From the NCBI GenBank assembly GCA_037951165.1, contig JBBDHG010000028.1, forward strand, positions 2,781,501 through 2,845,500: a stretch of 64,000 nucleotides of DNA. Direction: 5' to 3'. The DNA comes from Lophius americanus. Its lineage: Eukaryota; Chordata; Actinopteri; Lophiiformes; Lophiidae. Position 1 is the stretch's first letter, and every line of letters begins with the position of its first letter. Below the pieces are notes generated by a model, which saw only the letters and a program-made list of their open reading frames with translations, did no database searches and was not told where the DNA came from. Below are positions 45,933 to 58,978 of this stretch, piece by piece. Both the position numbers and the translations under genes were made by a program.

Positions 45933-47000
45933 AGCCCTTCTGTGTCTCTGGCCTGGATAGACAGGAGGGCCACTGACACTACCCTCCATAGCCCCAGACG
46001 ATCCATCCACCTCTGACTGATCTGTGGGACTGTGTCCACAGCCCCGAAAGAGCCTGCCTCCATGTTTTAATTTCTACATATCAAGAGTTTTGGAAAAGCG
46101 AAGGATTGGGCGGTTGTGTGGAATGGTATTAGCATGGTTGAGAAAACTTTTGAAGTCAACCACAGCTAAATGCATTAGAGAGGATATCGCCAACCGTGAC
46201 ACGGCTACCTCCTGGAGAGCACCCAGAGGACGGGAGGGATGATGGGATCAGACACAGACGGTGACGAGAGAAGACTCTGCACCGGTTGTTCTATGACCCC
46301 TTTGTTTACAAATGCAGATCATTGGTGGAACAAGCACATCAGATTAACTCTATACAACCTGCTGCTGTTCTTCACTACTTTCCCACTCTTCTCCATACTA
46401 TTTGCCTCCCTGTTTCCCCCCTCTCCCCCTATTTCCCCCCCCCATCTTCAGATACCCATCATGAAACGGTGTGTGTAGTGAGACTGGTGTAATCTACGTT
46501 CTGTCTGTCAGTCTCCAAATCCATCAGATCACAATGTTTACAATCAACCTGTTCAACCTTGGTGACTGACTTTAAAAGCAGAACAAAAACGTAATTGTCA
46601 AAGATGTTCTAGTAAAGAAAAAGTAAACTACAATTACTTCCTTCCTGTGTCTTAAACCAAAATGGTCATTACTAGCTGCTTACAGATGTTCTAGTTCTAG
46701 TAAGATGCAAAGTTCAGGTGTAAGTTTTCTTTTTTGTCTTCTATTCTTTGTATCTTTGCTCCCTGACAGCGCCTATACTGAAGCTGGGGATAAGATTATA
46801 CACTTCACCATGTTGTTTTTTACAAGGATGTAAAGTCCAAGTAAAAAGTAGATTATTTGATTAGTTTTCTATATATCTCTGTATATAAATATATTATGAT
46901 TATTATTTTTGACTCACTGATATTATAACTACTATATGAAGATGCATATATATATACATATATATATCAAATAATAAAAAGATTTCCTTATGTAAAAGTT
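45933..47000 (+). other. Putative 3' UTR after the candidate terminal exon, with polyadenylation signal
   Basis: About 1 kb without coding signs ends at AATAAA (46973-46978), followed 65-90 bases later by a GTGTGTG-rich stretch such as follows cleavage sites. It is only as good as the terminal exon call. Confidence 0.3.
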
Positions 47001-48231
47001 CTTCTCCTTTTGTTTGAGCGTGCTGAAAAGATTGATAACTGTGTGCGTGTGTTTATGTGTGTGTGCTAACCTTTAACCCTGCGGAAGTCAAAGGTCATTG
47101 AACACAAGAAGTTGATTACGAGGTAAGGAAACAAGTAAATGGTCTCTCCTTTGTTTGACTACACATGGTTAAGTAAGGAAATCAACCACGGGACAAAACT
47201 GTATCCTCGCTGCTACACGTTGAACATGACTTCAGTCCATATTGCTACATCTCATCCTGCCAGTTTGGAAACAATGGAGTCAAAGTGGGAAGGATTTCCT
47301 GTTAGGTCACTGGGACTGAAACAGCCTTCCTGTTGCATCCATCACATTCTTTTACATCCTGACCAACAGGTTTGAAACAGTTGTGTTATAATACCCTCAT
47401 TACTAAGGATTTCCTGAACCCTTGTGTGAGGGTCCTGGGTGTGTGTGTGTGTGTTTGAAAAATGAGGCCGATGATTGTTCCACACATTTTTTTATCAAGA
47501 CAAATTATCCCTTGAAACGACCAAATTGCATTAACCCATGTCTTAATTTCCAGCTTTACAACCTGAACTGCCTTAAGTGAAACAGAATGGTCAGATTCAT
47601 TTATTGGCTATGTAATCCTAATAAAAACAATAACTGTACAGTACTCGGTGAATGCAAACACCCACAAGGATGCTCCCACTGCCAGTGATGTCATTGTACC
47701 TAAAGCAACGATCCCATGAGACTTTGACCCTCAGAATGACTCTTGACCTGACTTTGAAAACCTGCCACTAGAGTTTAGAATCCTAATAAATACCATTTAT
47801 TTGGTAGTTATTCAAGAAAGCTCATTTTACAAATGAGAGCTTTCTACAGGATTTTATGCACCCTTTGATGATACATCAAATTTGCCAAATGACTGAAAAG
47901 GCAAACTCCTTGCCTCCAGTCTGTAGCATTATTATTTTATTCCCGAACAGTCAGGGATATTAGATTCTTCCTGCTAACACGATAACTCTCGGAGATCTAT
48001 CTTGTATACAGCATATTCTATCTACTCTAATAGCAGCATACCAGTATACAGTTTGCACACAGACTCTATGTAGAGCACACTTGTAATGTATAGCCATATC
48101 CATATTTTTGTTTTTATATTGTTATCTTGGTATTGTGTATTTTTTATATGATGTGTATTTCAAACTGCTTTTGCAACAAGTATATTTCAAATTCTGGGCT
48201 CAATAAAATATGTCTAAGTCTAAGATAATAT
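47001..48231 (+). other. Gene-free stretch with a LINE-type tail at its end
   Basis: The end, GGGCTCAATAAAATATGTC followed by duplicated TCTAAG, resembles the short-tandem 3' tail of non-LTR retrotransposons (about 48100-48224). Nothing else recognised. Confidence 0.4.
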
Positions 48232-48427
48232 TTTACTCACTAGGGGAACATTTTCACAAAAAACACTATTTTTTGAATATAACCTCCTAACTGTTGGTCT
48301 GATTTAGTCCAAATTTACCCCATTTGAACTACTTCAAGGAGATCAAACTTGTATTTTTTGCTGACTCATGTTGTAGAATCGGTTGGAGTAGTCAAGCAGA
48401 CTATATAAGTACAGTCCATTTACCATT
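48232..48427. repeat. TTTACTCACTAGGGG-type repeat followed by a SINE tail
   Basis: Begins TTTTACTCACTAGGGGAACA and ends (48398-48427) with ACTATATAAGTACAGTCCAT then TTACCATTTT, the same tail as the SINE at 37597-37915. Confidence 0.6.
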
Positions 48428-51136
48428 TTGATCTTAGAGCATATTGCTGAGTACATTTAAATTTGTGAATGTTAGCTGAGTCGGTGTAGACTCCCATTTG
48501 ATTTAAGGAGTTCAATCCCTGGAATTATTTGTACAACGCAGGGGATTGGGGGCTTTTCAGGGATGTACAATTGATGGAGTTTCGCTGTAATTTCTCAAGG
48601 TAGCAAAGTTTGAATGCGCCTCTTCACTTGTATTAGAATGCTGAACTCAAAAACATGTCTGGTTATGGTGATCTTATGACCCAAAGGGTTAAAGTTAAAC
48701 ATTCTATTATAACTTGAGAATCCCATGAGTCCAGATCAGGATTTGATGGTAGATCTTATGAGTACATCATTATTTATTTGTCCAAACATTTTAAGCATTT
48801 ACCATGAAGTTAGAAGCAAACATCATATAGTGGTTTCTCATAAGTCCTTCAACTAGTTAGAATGCCAAGAAAGGTTATAAATACAGTATATTAGTTCACA
48901 TATTGCTTTGTAAAGGGGAATTTGATGGAGTCTGGTCTACTTTTAATGTTACTGTTGGATTTAGCTGAGTAAAAAGGGTTTTCAAAGTTTTCTAAAGGTT
49001 TTAAATTTTTTCAGTGCTTCAGTTCTATCCTGACTTCATTCAGTCTTTCCTCGGACTTGTTTGTATGTCTCCTTATTTTTTCCTTTCCCACCATCCAGAT
49101 GTCCAATAACAATGAATGATTTTAGCCTTTTATTAAAAACAAACTCTCTGTCGTTGGCTTGAAGGCTGCCATCTTTCATTTATCTCAAGACAGTGTGCAG
49201 AAGGAACACAACCAGAAGACAATCTGGCGCATCCGGTACAATATGCATATATATCTGGTTATGAAAAGTTTTATAGGGAATAAAATTCCAATTGGTTTGG
49301 GCATTTTTACTGTTTATTTAGAACACTTTTACTCTGATTGGGGGTTTAAATGAATTTTAATAGTAGCATTGAGATCAGACATCTAGTAGTTATGAGTGAG
49401 GTATGGTTAGGTGTGGACAGTTAAAACATTTAAATATCATACAAGGTGATGGTAAATACCAGCCGGCGTATGAACTCATCCACTGAGATGTAGTATCAGG
49501 ATCAGTATAGTCAGTACGAAGGCAGGCGGAGCATAATCTGGTTCGATCTGATTACAAACAGTGATTAGAGTTTTCTTCTTTGCCCCAGAAAATCTCTTTA
49601 ATGAGTATCTGTGTATTACTGCTATTTAAAGCAAGTATCTTGGGATTGCTGCTAAATATTACCCTCCTATGGAATGCCCAGCTGAGGCGTCTGCAGGGGA
49701 TCTAGTGGCTGATGGAGCTGAGTGATCACCTTATCTGTAAAGTTATAAAATAATTATTGTTGATGTGCAGTTAAAAACAAGACATCAACTCTGTTTACAC
49801 ACATATATATATATATATATTTGTATGAGAAGGGTTTTGCTTGATGTAGGGAAAATGTACAATAGTAACAACAAAGGGAAATGTATATGGTTGTTATTAG
49901 GTATTATTGTGAATATATTTATATATATATGTTTTTATAGTGTATATTTAGTGCTTTAACTGTAGTGTAATATATCCCTGTGCTAAAGGGTGTGCTTACC
50001 TGATGCTTTGTCAGCAATTACTACGCTGTAAGTTCTGACAGTACATACATTTTCCATGCTCACCTAAATTTTACTTGCATATGATGGAAGTGCATAAATG
50101 TGTGTGTGTGTGCGTGCGTATTTGTGTGCATAAAACGACAAGCGCCATTTGTACAGGAGTGTATTTAAGAAGGAGTGTGGAAGTCCATGTTTGTGACCAG
50201 ATGCATGTTTACATGCTGTTCAATATGCTGTGTCATGTATATGTGTGTGTGCATTTAAGCCAGTCGGCCGGCGGCAGGTTGATTAAGATACACCATTTCC
50301 TCCTTCTCCGGCAGGGAAAAGAAACCGCGTGTGCTTATATTGATTAGTTGGGACCTGTGCACATTTATATGTTCAATGGTATTTCTGTTCAGGACTGTGA
50401 ATATGTTTGTGAGTATTGAAAGTGTGGTGTCAGCTTCAGTGGATGTGTTTGTGTGTGTGGTTGGTGAGAGCTTGCAGCGCCACTGATCTGCTCTGCTGCA
50501 TTGCAGCATGTCCTGCCCATCCCGAGGTCGCCATGGTCCTCCTCCAGGGCACCCTTCCAAGGTCACAGCAGGTCAATCATCCCCATCTGCATACCAAGCC
50601 AATGCGAGGGGGAATCTATATAGATCACATGAAAACTGCCGGCTATGATGCGGCACAGGTATGACCCAGAGCTGGAGGTAACAATACGAAGGCTGCAGGC
50701 TCTGTTATCAATCAGCATGGAGATCAAGCACACATCGCATCTACCAAGATGACCAGTCCATCACTCTGAATACCTATAACTACAGCATTACACTCATTAT
50801 ACATGCAAATATGTGCAGCTGAAGTCAAATACGCTCTTGAAGTGAGTTGCTGGCTGTTTGTCCAGCGGAATTAGCCAAAGGTGAGAACGTTTATGGGAGC
50901 CATCTCCATATGTTACCGACTAAAATAACATGTTGAGAAATCAGGAACAGTTCCTGTTCTGCCACTATACTGATTTCACAATACACTTTTTCTCCTGCGT
51001 CCTCCAACATGGCTGAGCAAAGGGACGGCTTTGGGACGATTTCTGACAGCAGCTCAAGGGTCAAAAAGCAACATAGTGTGCAACATATGTTCTTCTAAGA
51101 TGATCACCAGATGGATATGATTCTCTTTTGGTTGAA
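48428..51136 (+). other. Gene-free stretch
   Basis: Holds an inverted copy of the CAATCCCC-type repeat (about 48500-48600), a (TA)n run at 49803-49821 and TG-rich patches around 50098-50250. A coding-looking GC patch at 50500-50660 has no recognisable content. Confidence 0.35.
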
Positions 51137-51600
51137 TCACAGCACACCTTATTAATGAGCTCAACTTAAAGCTGCAGGGCCAGAACAATTCCCTTTCTGA
51201 TTTGATGACAGCTGTCCGCTCCTTCCAGAGAAAGCTGGACATTTTCAAAGGAGATCTTGAAGAAGAGTGCGCACACCTCCCAAAAGTGAAGGAGCGGATT
51301 CAGGTTGAGAGAAACATTTCTCTTTACACTGACTTCATGGACAAGCTGATGGGTAACTTCAGTGAAAGATTCAACAGCTTTGGAAAACAGCTCCTCCTGC
51401 TAATCCAGAATCAATTCCATAGCCCCAAACACCTTGAGCATGTTTGGATCTACTTACAGCTGTGAGTCAGCATCTCTGCCATGAACATTATCCATTTTTC
51501 CAGGCTCACCAACGAGTGCATACATAGGTGCAAGACAATGGTACTAACTCCATTCAAGCCAAGATTCAAGCTACTGGTAGGAGAATCACATGCCGCTTCT
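51137..51600 (+). mobile_element. hAT-like transposase remnant (ZBED/GTF2IRD2-like type)
   Basis: The plus-strand frame through 51202-51465 reads HLINELNLKLQGQNNSLSDL, MTAVRSFQRKLDIFKGDLEE and FMDKLMGNFSERFNSF. This is the coiled mid-region of hAT-type transposases also found in ZBED5- and GTF2IRD2-like proteins. A further piece near 51500-51580 (RLTNECIHRCKTM) resembles the hAT C-terminal SLTDEHL block. The frame is broken between the two and the DNA-binding BED domain is missing. A domesticated gene is unlikely because the catalytic regions are absent. Confidence 0.72.
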
Positions 51601-54600
51601 CTCACTAGGAAAGGAAGGGAATGTAAAAAAATAAATATTAAATCGATATAAAAGTAACAATAATGATGTTAAAGGGAAAGGGCGTCTGCGACTCGTGAAC
51701 TGTAATCGTTGGAGCGTCTTTTGCCAGTGGAATCATCCTCCTTGCATTGTGTGAGGTCAGTTTGTAAACAAATCCTCTTCCAGATTGAATTTTACCATCT
51801 CAAGTGTCTTTAAAATTCTTAATCATTGATCAAAATGCTCAAACTGACATTCTTAACAGTTATGAGGGCACTGTAAATACAGATATGTGATATGTGTGAG
51901 ATCTCCACTGAAATTTTCCATCTCAGCAGAGACCCCTTGGTAAAGTGATGAATGTCTTGATAATGCCGCATCTATACCTCATCTGCTCAGGTGAACATTT
52001 GTGATTACTAACTGTGTTCAACAAAGCATCAGTGGAACCTCACGTCTCAAAATAAAGGATGCTGAACGTCTTACCCCATGTAGGTCATCATCACGAGCAG
52101 GAAAATCAGGTTGATGCTACATGTGTCTCGGGCTTGTTTGATAAAGACCATTTTCCAGTAGAATAGGAGTTAATTACATCTTCTAATGACTTCATAGAGT
52201 GAGGCAAATATCCACCAGAGATAGCAGATCTCTCATTACCACTCTTCCCATATCTTGGCTGGAATGGGGGACATATTAAGCAAATGGTACAGTCGTCACT
52301 GTGGAGACAATTGCCACATTTTTTGTGGGTCCTGCAGGAAAGCTGTACTAATGTACTTAAAGCTGTCATGTAGTAACATTGTTGCTGTAATTAAAACACA
52401 CAATGTCCCACTTGGTAGATAATGGCATTTTTACGACCAGCACTGCAATCACATGGTAAGACAACAATAAGCCGATCAAAATAATGCGCAAAGGTTATAA
52501 TGTAGATTAAACAAAACAGCAAATCATTAAGCATCCTAGGAAGAACTTCCACACATAAAATCTGTTATTCAATTGATAGAAAATGCTTTGGGATATTCCG
52601 CATCAGAATCGACAGAGTAAAACATTTTCTTCTATGTTTTCTAACAATATGTAAACACAATCTGAAGTGTCCTTTGATATTACCAGTATGTACAAGGATA
52701 TTGTGTACTGCTATGTCCTGTGTCTTGAAATCTTACAACACCTTTGTCATGTTTTAGCACCATCTAACACTAAAACCCTGGTCTTAGTGGTTGTTACCTT
52801 TTTAAAAAAAAGAACAACCAAATAAGCACACACCTTGTTTTTGTGTACACATCATGTAAGGTTCAGAGTCCAATTAAATGCTGAATTGGACAAACATTTT
52901 ATATAAATTGATGAACCAAACATAAACAGTATATATACACACAGTATAATATACAATTATTCAGCAATATGACCCTTGGCTTATCTGGATTTGAGCCTAC
53001 ACACATGAAAGCCACATTTGTAAGGTTCTGATCTGAGTTGCTAGGCAGAATAGAGAATATTCAGACACACTGACAGACAATTGCTGTGGAAGCTCCGCAT
53101 TTCTCATATAAGTAAACCAACTACTCTCTCCTAGGGGCGCTTCAGGCTGCCAAAGAACAACCAGCCATCCAGCCAATAAGGCACCCAGAGGCAATGAGGC
53201 AACACGCTAACTCCTTCAGGGACTGTGGTAATTTGATCATGCTGAGTGATGGACAGATGAGTTGACTGTTGAACTCATGAGACTGCCTGGATCTGTTAAT
53301 TCACTGCATGAGTATACTAAGCATCTGATCAGCTAAAGGCAGCAGCTAATTATACAATCAGCCACTGGTACTGTCTGTTGTCTGCAAGGGAACGCGAGCA
53401 ACTAGATGTAGTTTAGTGTGGCATTGATGTGAAAGCTGCTTCTTTCTGTCCGTTTCCCCGGAGACTATCTGCGACACGTTCACACCGTCTGCCATCCCTG
53501 AGATTCTGGCACTGAGGTTAATTACATTTCTTATTTCAAAGCAGAAGTTCTGCACAATCTGTCCTTGCTTTAAGGTATTTGATATTTTATTTTACTTTGT
53601 TATGCAACACAATATGTATAATTATATATCAGCATGACTTAAATTGTGTAAATTGCTATATTTTTAAAATGAAACTACCTAATTGTATTTCTCGTCTCTG
53701 CAGTGGGTGAGCAGTGTCAGGAATGGTGCAGTGAGATGTTAGCATTAACACAAAGCTGATACGCTGTGACAGCAGTGGATGCAGGCAGTGGTAGGAGCTG
53801 AACTCAGAGAGACTCAGTCCCACAAGGCTAAGAACCCTCATCCTCAACTCCCACGTGAGAATGTCTTGACTTCCTGACCCCTTGTCTACTTTGTTTTCAC
53901 TTTGTTTTTGTCTTTGTTTTAGAGTTAGCTTCTCTAGGATAACTTGTTTTGGTCCAAAGTCCGTTGTACTCTTCCCTTGTGTATCTCGGTTCGTTTCCGC
54001 AGATCTGAAGCTGTGCTGTAGCTTCAGCCAGACTTTTAAAAACATCAGTGAGTTCACTCAGGTCTGGACCTTTGTTATGTCTTCAAAGGTGACTTCGATA
54101 AATGTAATGAAAATAAATAACTCTATTTTGGTGTTGCAAATATATTGTCCTACGCCAACATCCGCAACTTTCTCGTCCGATCACCGGCTTCAATGTTTTC
54201 ACGGGTGCTTCTCTGATAACATCAACAAACTGGACAGGCTTAGGTGATAAAGGTTGATGTTTGGTTGGTGGACTGTTTCAGCTGTTGCCTGGGGTTTAGT
54301 ATAATGTGTTTTTTTTCATCCGTTGGAATGAAAAAAAGAAGAAATTAATATATTCTATATATTTGTAGAATTGTAAAAGAGTAAAATACAAAACAAAATG
54401 ATGTTACTATTTCTTAAGAAAAATATCAATTGATTAGAACATAAATACAATAGAATAGAATGGAAGGGCTAACAATAGTAAGATATTTTCCAGAGGCTAT
54501 ATATTGGACCACTGAGGCAGAGAGCCTCAGCCGGACTTGAGGCTACTAAGGGAGGTTTGACTTGAAGTTACATCACCGCTGGAGATCCAGCATGCACTGG

Positions 54601-54890
54601 ATATACAAACAGCCCCTGGTTCAACAACAACTTTGTATATCATCCGATGAAGGAGTTGCGTTGATTGATCATTTTTTGCATGCCGGTCTTTAAGATATTA
54701 ACAAAATCACATCACAAATATGAATAACTAAAGGATGGCTGTATAATGTCTAACTTCCACTTAATTTCTGTCAATGATTAAACGAGCAGTGGGCCATGTT
54801 TACTAAAGCAGTTTTGCCAGCAATGATCAATCTAATAGCTCTCCCCACACTTAAGAGTTACAACCTGGATTAACTCTGATTATTGTTAGA
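51601..54890 (+). other. Gene-free stretch
   Basis: Open frames on opposite strands overlap at 53656-54247 and neither has recognisable content. No RNA gene seen. Confidence 0.35.
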
Positions 54891-54913
54891 AGAAAAAGAA
54901 ATCCAGCCATGCA

Positions 54914-54945
54914 TAGTACAACATAGTGAAATTATTTATCCCGGA
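54914..54945 (-). repeat. Short SINE-tail fragment
   Basis: CATAGTACAACATAGTGAAATTATTT closely matches the tail region of the SINE at 63567-63807 (CACAGTACAACATAGTGAAA, then TTACTT). Confidence 0.5.
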
Positions 54946-55199
54946 GCGATGGAGTCGATTTCACCAACTCCACAAATGCAGCTCTCTACTCTATTCCAGA
55001 GATTCCAGAGCTCCTATCTCAAGGATTATTGCACATCACTGACATTTAGATTTTTCTTTCCAGTGTGCACCCGGATAGTGACGGCCTCTCAGGTGCTGAG
55101 GAGTGTGTCATGGTTCTGTTCTTGTTTACTTTGTAGGATCATTGTGTAGGTTGTATTTCCTGTTTTATTTTGAAAGTTGATTTCCCTGTTCTTTTCTCC

Positions 55200-55202
55200 T
55201 GT

Positions 55203-55243
<41 letters not shown>

Positions 55244-55305
55244 TGTGCGTGCGCGTGTGTGTGTGTGTGTGTGGGTGTGTGTGTGTGTATGAGCGTATGT
55301 GTGTG
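55200..55305 (+). repeat. Imperfect (TG)n microsatellite
   Basis: About 105 bases of TG with scattered C and A interruptions. Confidence 0.95.
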
Positions 55306-57440
55306 ATTGAATCCTAACCTGTTCCCAACTGTCTTTGTTACTCGGTGTATTGCAGTCAGTGTCCTTCTCTCCATCTTTGTCAGTTCATCTGTGTTACCTC
55401 CTGTGTTGATTTATTATTTGTTATGTGTTAATGGTTGGAATTTTGATCTGTTTTGTATCTTTGGTTTTTCAATTTTGCACAATTTTACCTCAAAATGAAA
55501 TAAATATTTGGGCCTGGTTATGTAGTCTGGAGTTTTATTCATTAAAACTAAATTTTTGTTCACCTTTTTTTTTCAATCTGTTTATTTCTTTTGAAATGAG
55601 TCTTAACAGGGCGAAGGTGAATCATTTCAATGATATCATAAGAGTCATTAATATGGTGCTTTTACACGCAACAAATAATTTAATACAAATTTCTGAATCC
55701 ATTTCTGTTACTATAAATATACTACAATTCCTCATCTGCAACCGTTTTTAATTCTAACAGCTTAGAACCCTATCCCTGCTCCTGCAGCTTTTACTGTGAC
55801 CCACTATAGTGCTTTATTACCACAGCTTTCACTATGAATACTTTTACTAACCAGCTTCATCTAATAAACTGTCACTGTTGCTAGACGGCATGTCAAAAAC
55901 ATGAAGTGGTGAAACTCTCCGTATACTAGCTCTCAGTCAACAGCGTTCGACGCGGCCACGCTTGGACACACATTCATAGACTGGGTCCTTCGAGGATGCA
56001 GCTCCCGAATTGGGACAAAGCTATTTAAATGCCACCATATATCTTCTAAAGGTTTCCATCTGTGAGGTTTGTAAAGTTTAATCTCACGCAGAAAGGAAAT
56101 CTACGTGTCTATAGACATGGTAAACCCAAAGGATACCATTTTAGCACCTCTTCTCACAATGATCAGGCACAATAGTGTATTTCTCACACAAACACACACA
56201 CGCACACACACACATTAACAGAGTTCACTTTATTACTGCATTTCATTATATTAGCTGTGCTGCCTGAAAGAAAGGATGAGATGGCTCCTTGGGGATATTT
56301 TGTACCCTGTTGCACACTGACATTCATAGCCCCCCCTTTCACATTGGATTTATTGTGACTTTAAAAATAGTAGAGAATCTGTAAAAATCAGATTGCTGCT
56401 ATTAGGACTGACTAAGGAGATGTATTTGTAATTACGCAAATACAGTGAGTGACAGAAAGCAGGTAGCATTTGAAACGATAATGATAACCAATATAATCTC
56501 TACACATTTTTCACATGACTCTAATAGAGCTCCGTGTCACATGATGCACCTCTATATTGAGTCTGACCATGCATCAATAGGTTCTAAGTGTTTATGAATG
56601 ATCCCATGATAATTGATGCTCTCGCTGATGTGCAGCTTTTTTTTCAGGTGGGAGGGTGAGATTCTTTATGCGTCACCTGAAACCATAAATCTGCCCTGAT
56701 ATGGCTGAGCGCTCCCACCCAGCACACACACACACACAAATATAATAATCCGTTAATCTGCACGCATACCAATATGTCATTGGTGTCACACTGAAAAGAG
56801 ATTCTCCTCATATGAGGCAATCAGCCCGGCAAGGGCTTTAGGTAGATTTGTTCGGTCTTATCCCTCTGCTGATGGACAGATTCTGAGATAGAGAGCCCAC
56901 AGTGTAGTCTGAAGGAGCCTCAAAAAGACTGATTGACTTTTGGGTTTGGATGAGACTAAACGAGTCAACCCTAGTGAGGCAAACAATGGAGCAGCCTCCT
57001 CCGGGGGTTCTACTCAGAAGTGTCCAGGACAGATTGAGCTTGCAGGCAGCAATCTTTATTTTCACATGTAACAAATAAACTTTCATACACTTAAAAGGAT
57101 TTTTTCAGCTCTGAGGCTCTGCTGTCGTGACTCAGTCAATATCTGACCGACTCCCGCTCAGGTCCAGAAGGCTACCGCAAAGTAAGGAGAGAGAGGAACA
57201 TGAGTTCCTGTGCTACTTAGAGTCTCTCTACCTCCCTTGTACAATTCCCTCAGCCATTTTCACCATCTCTCTACCGCCACAGGATCAAAACAGCGTCACA
57301 CTTTTAGGGAGATTTGGTTTTGTAAGACCATTTTAATCATCTGGTGACCTTCATCGTCATTGTAAGAATAATAAACAACACCGCTTTAGGTTTAGGCTAT
57401 GTATTGGGTAGGTTTAGAAAAAGGTCCTGACATTGGTGTA
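55306..57440 (+). other. Gene-free stretch
   Basis: Very AT-rich around 55430-55760. Minor CA runs at 56192-56213 and 56723-56738. No exon seen. Confidence 0.35.
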
Positions 57441-57461
57441 AGTTAATTTGTGAACAACTAG

Positions 57462-58060
57462 GCCTTCGCTGCAGTCCCAGGTTTTATCCCTGAAAGGTTC
57501 CCAATCCCCTGCATTGTGCAAGCAATCCCCCTGAATGAAATTCTGAAATTAAATTTGAAGTCAGGTTTGAAAAACAGTGTTTTCCATTAAAAAACTCCCC
57601 CTTGTGTGTTAAAGAGTTATCGTGTGAAGACAAAGGATCAGTGCGGACTCATATGAGTCCCATGTATGACCAATACTTCCTCCTCCTCCTCCTAACATAC
57701 GTATACGTTTTCCCCCTCTTTACTGTGACATGTTTGACCTGTGAAGGAGGCTGGATGAAAGGTCAGGGTGTCTGGTCATCCTATAGGGACCATGTATGTG
57801 AGCAAATGTCACAGCAATTTATCCAATAGTTTCCAAGAAATTTCATAAGGATCCTCCTGATAGTGGCGGTAAATAGCACAAATTTTCACTTTTCACCAGA
57901 TAAAACTAGGCCTACGCTGCCGTTCCCCAAAATAAGGCTATATCCCCGAAAGCCCCCAATCCCCAGCATTATACAAGCAATCCCCCTGATTGAACTTGTC
58001 AAATTAAAAGGGAAGTCATGTCCTAAAAAACAGTGTTTTTTGAAAATAAAATCAAAAAAA
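57462..58060. repeat. Two direct copies of a CAATCCCC-type repeat
   Basis: 57462-57600 and 57907-58045 share AGGCCT(T/A)CGCTGC, CCCAATCCCC, GCATT, CAAGCAATCCCCCTGA and an AAACAGTGTTTTCC-type end. Between them lies a stretch with GGATGAAAGGTCAGGGTGTC (57750) familiar from other fish repeats. Confidence 0.7.
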
Positions 58061-58334
58061 ACATTTCACTTGTTAATTAATGTTAATTTCTTTTGGTATT
58101 CTGGGGCAGTTACTTGCTTCAGATCCATTTTCATCCTGTCTAGTTAAGAATTCTGATGTGAGGATGCTTTGTAGAGCCAACACAGGGAGCAAACACTGCA
58201 GAATGTAAAACAGCATCTATTTTGTGAGACTGTAGATGATGTGTGAGGAGCTTTGGGACCAGAATCAGAGAGCCAGAAACGGGCTAGAACAGCTGCCCTG
58301 CTGCCCAGTAGGCCTGATCCTCATTAGACTCCAC

Positions 58335-58341
58335 TGTGTGT

Positions 58342-58405
<64 letters not shown>

Positions 58406-58410
58406 TGTGT
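58335..58410 (+). repeat. (TG)n microsatellite
   Basis: About 70 bases of TG with a single GG interruption. Confidence 0.96.
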
Positions 58411-58914
58411 TACTAGACTCAGTGCCAGTGTTGGCTTGCAGTAGCTGGAGGCCCAGTGGGCAGAAGCAGATGCTCCCTCCTTACACTCAGACTCCCCCAA
58501 AGAGTGTTATCTCTGCTTGAATAAGGTTTTTCTGCTTGCTTTGTCTCTTTCTCTGCTTCCCTTTTGCTTGACCTGTCAACATATCATACTCTGATATAAT
58601 GTATAAATACAGCAGGTCATAAATATAGAACAACCTTAACTGTAGGTTTGAGAACACACTTTCCGTTGCATGGAAACCGTGATGGCACTGTTTTTCGTTC
58701 ATTTACTAAGACTTAAAGTCATTTGGAAACAGATTCCATGATGTGTTATGCTGTGTAACTCTCGTTGTGTATTTTCCTTGGAGACTCTTCGACAGAGGGT
58801 TTTGCAATAGCATTCACAAATATCGCCAAATTGGTTTTATCTATTGGTTTGAGTAAAATATGATGCATACAAAATAGATTTTCTCCAGTCGATTCAGCAT
58901 ATTGTTTTGTCTGA

Positions 58915-58978
58915 AAAACAGTGTTTTTTGTAAAAAAAAAAAAAAAAAGAAGTCCCCTAGTGAGTAAAATTTGAAATA
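58915..58978. repeat. Inverted copy of the TTTACTCACTAGGGG repeat with an A-rich run
   Basis: AAACAGTGTTTTTTGTAAAA, about 17 further A residues, then TCCCCTAGTGAGTAAAATTT, the reverse complement of the ends of 60650-60715. Confidence 0.65.

Noticed and set aside
55200..55305. CRISPR-like or other spaced repeat array
   Set aside because: All short-period arrays in the window are simple dinucleotide microsatellites without spacers.
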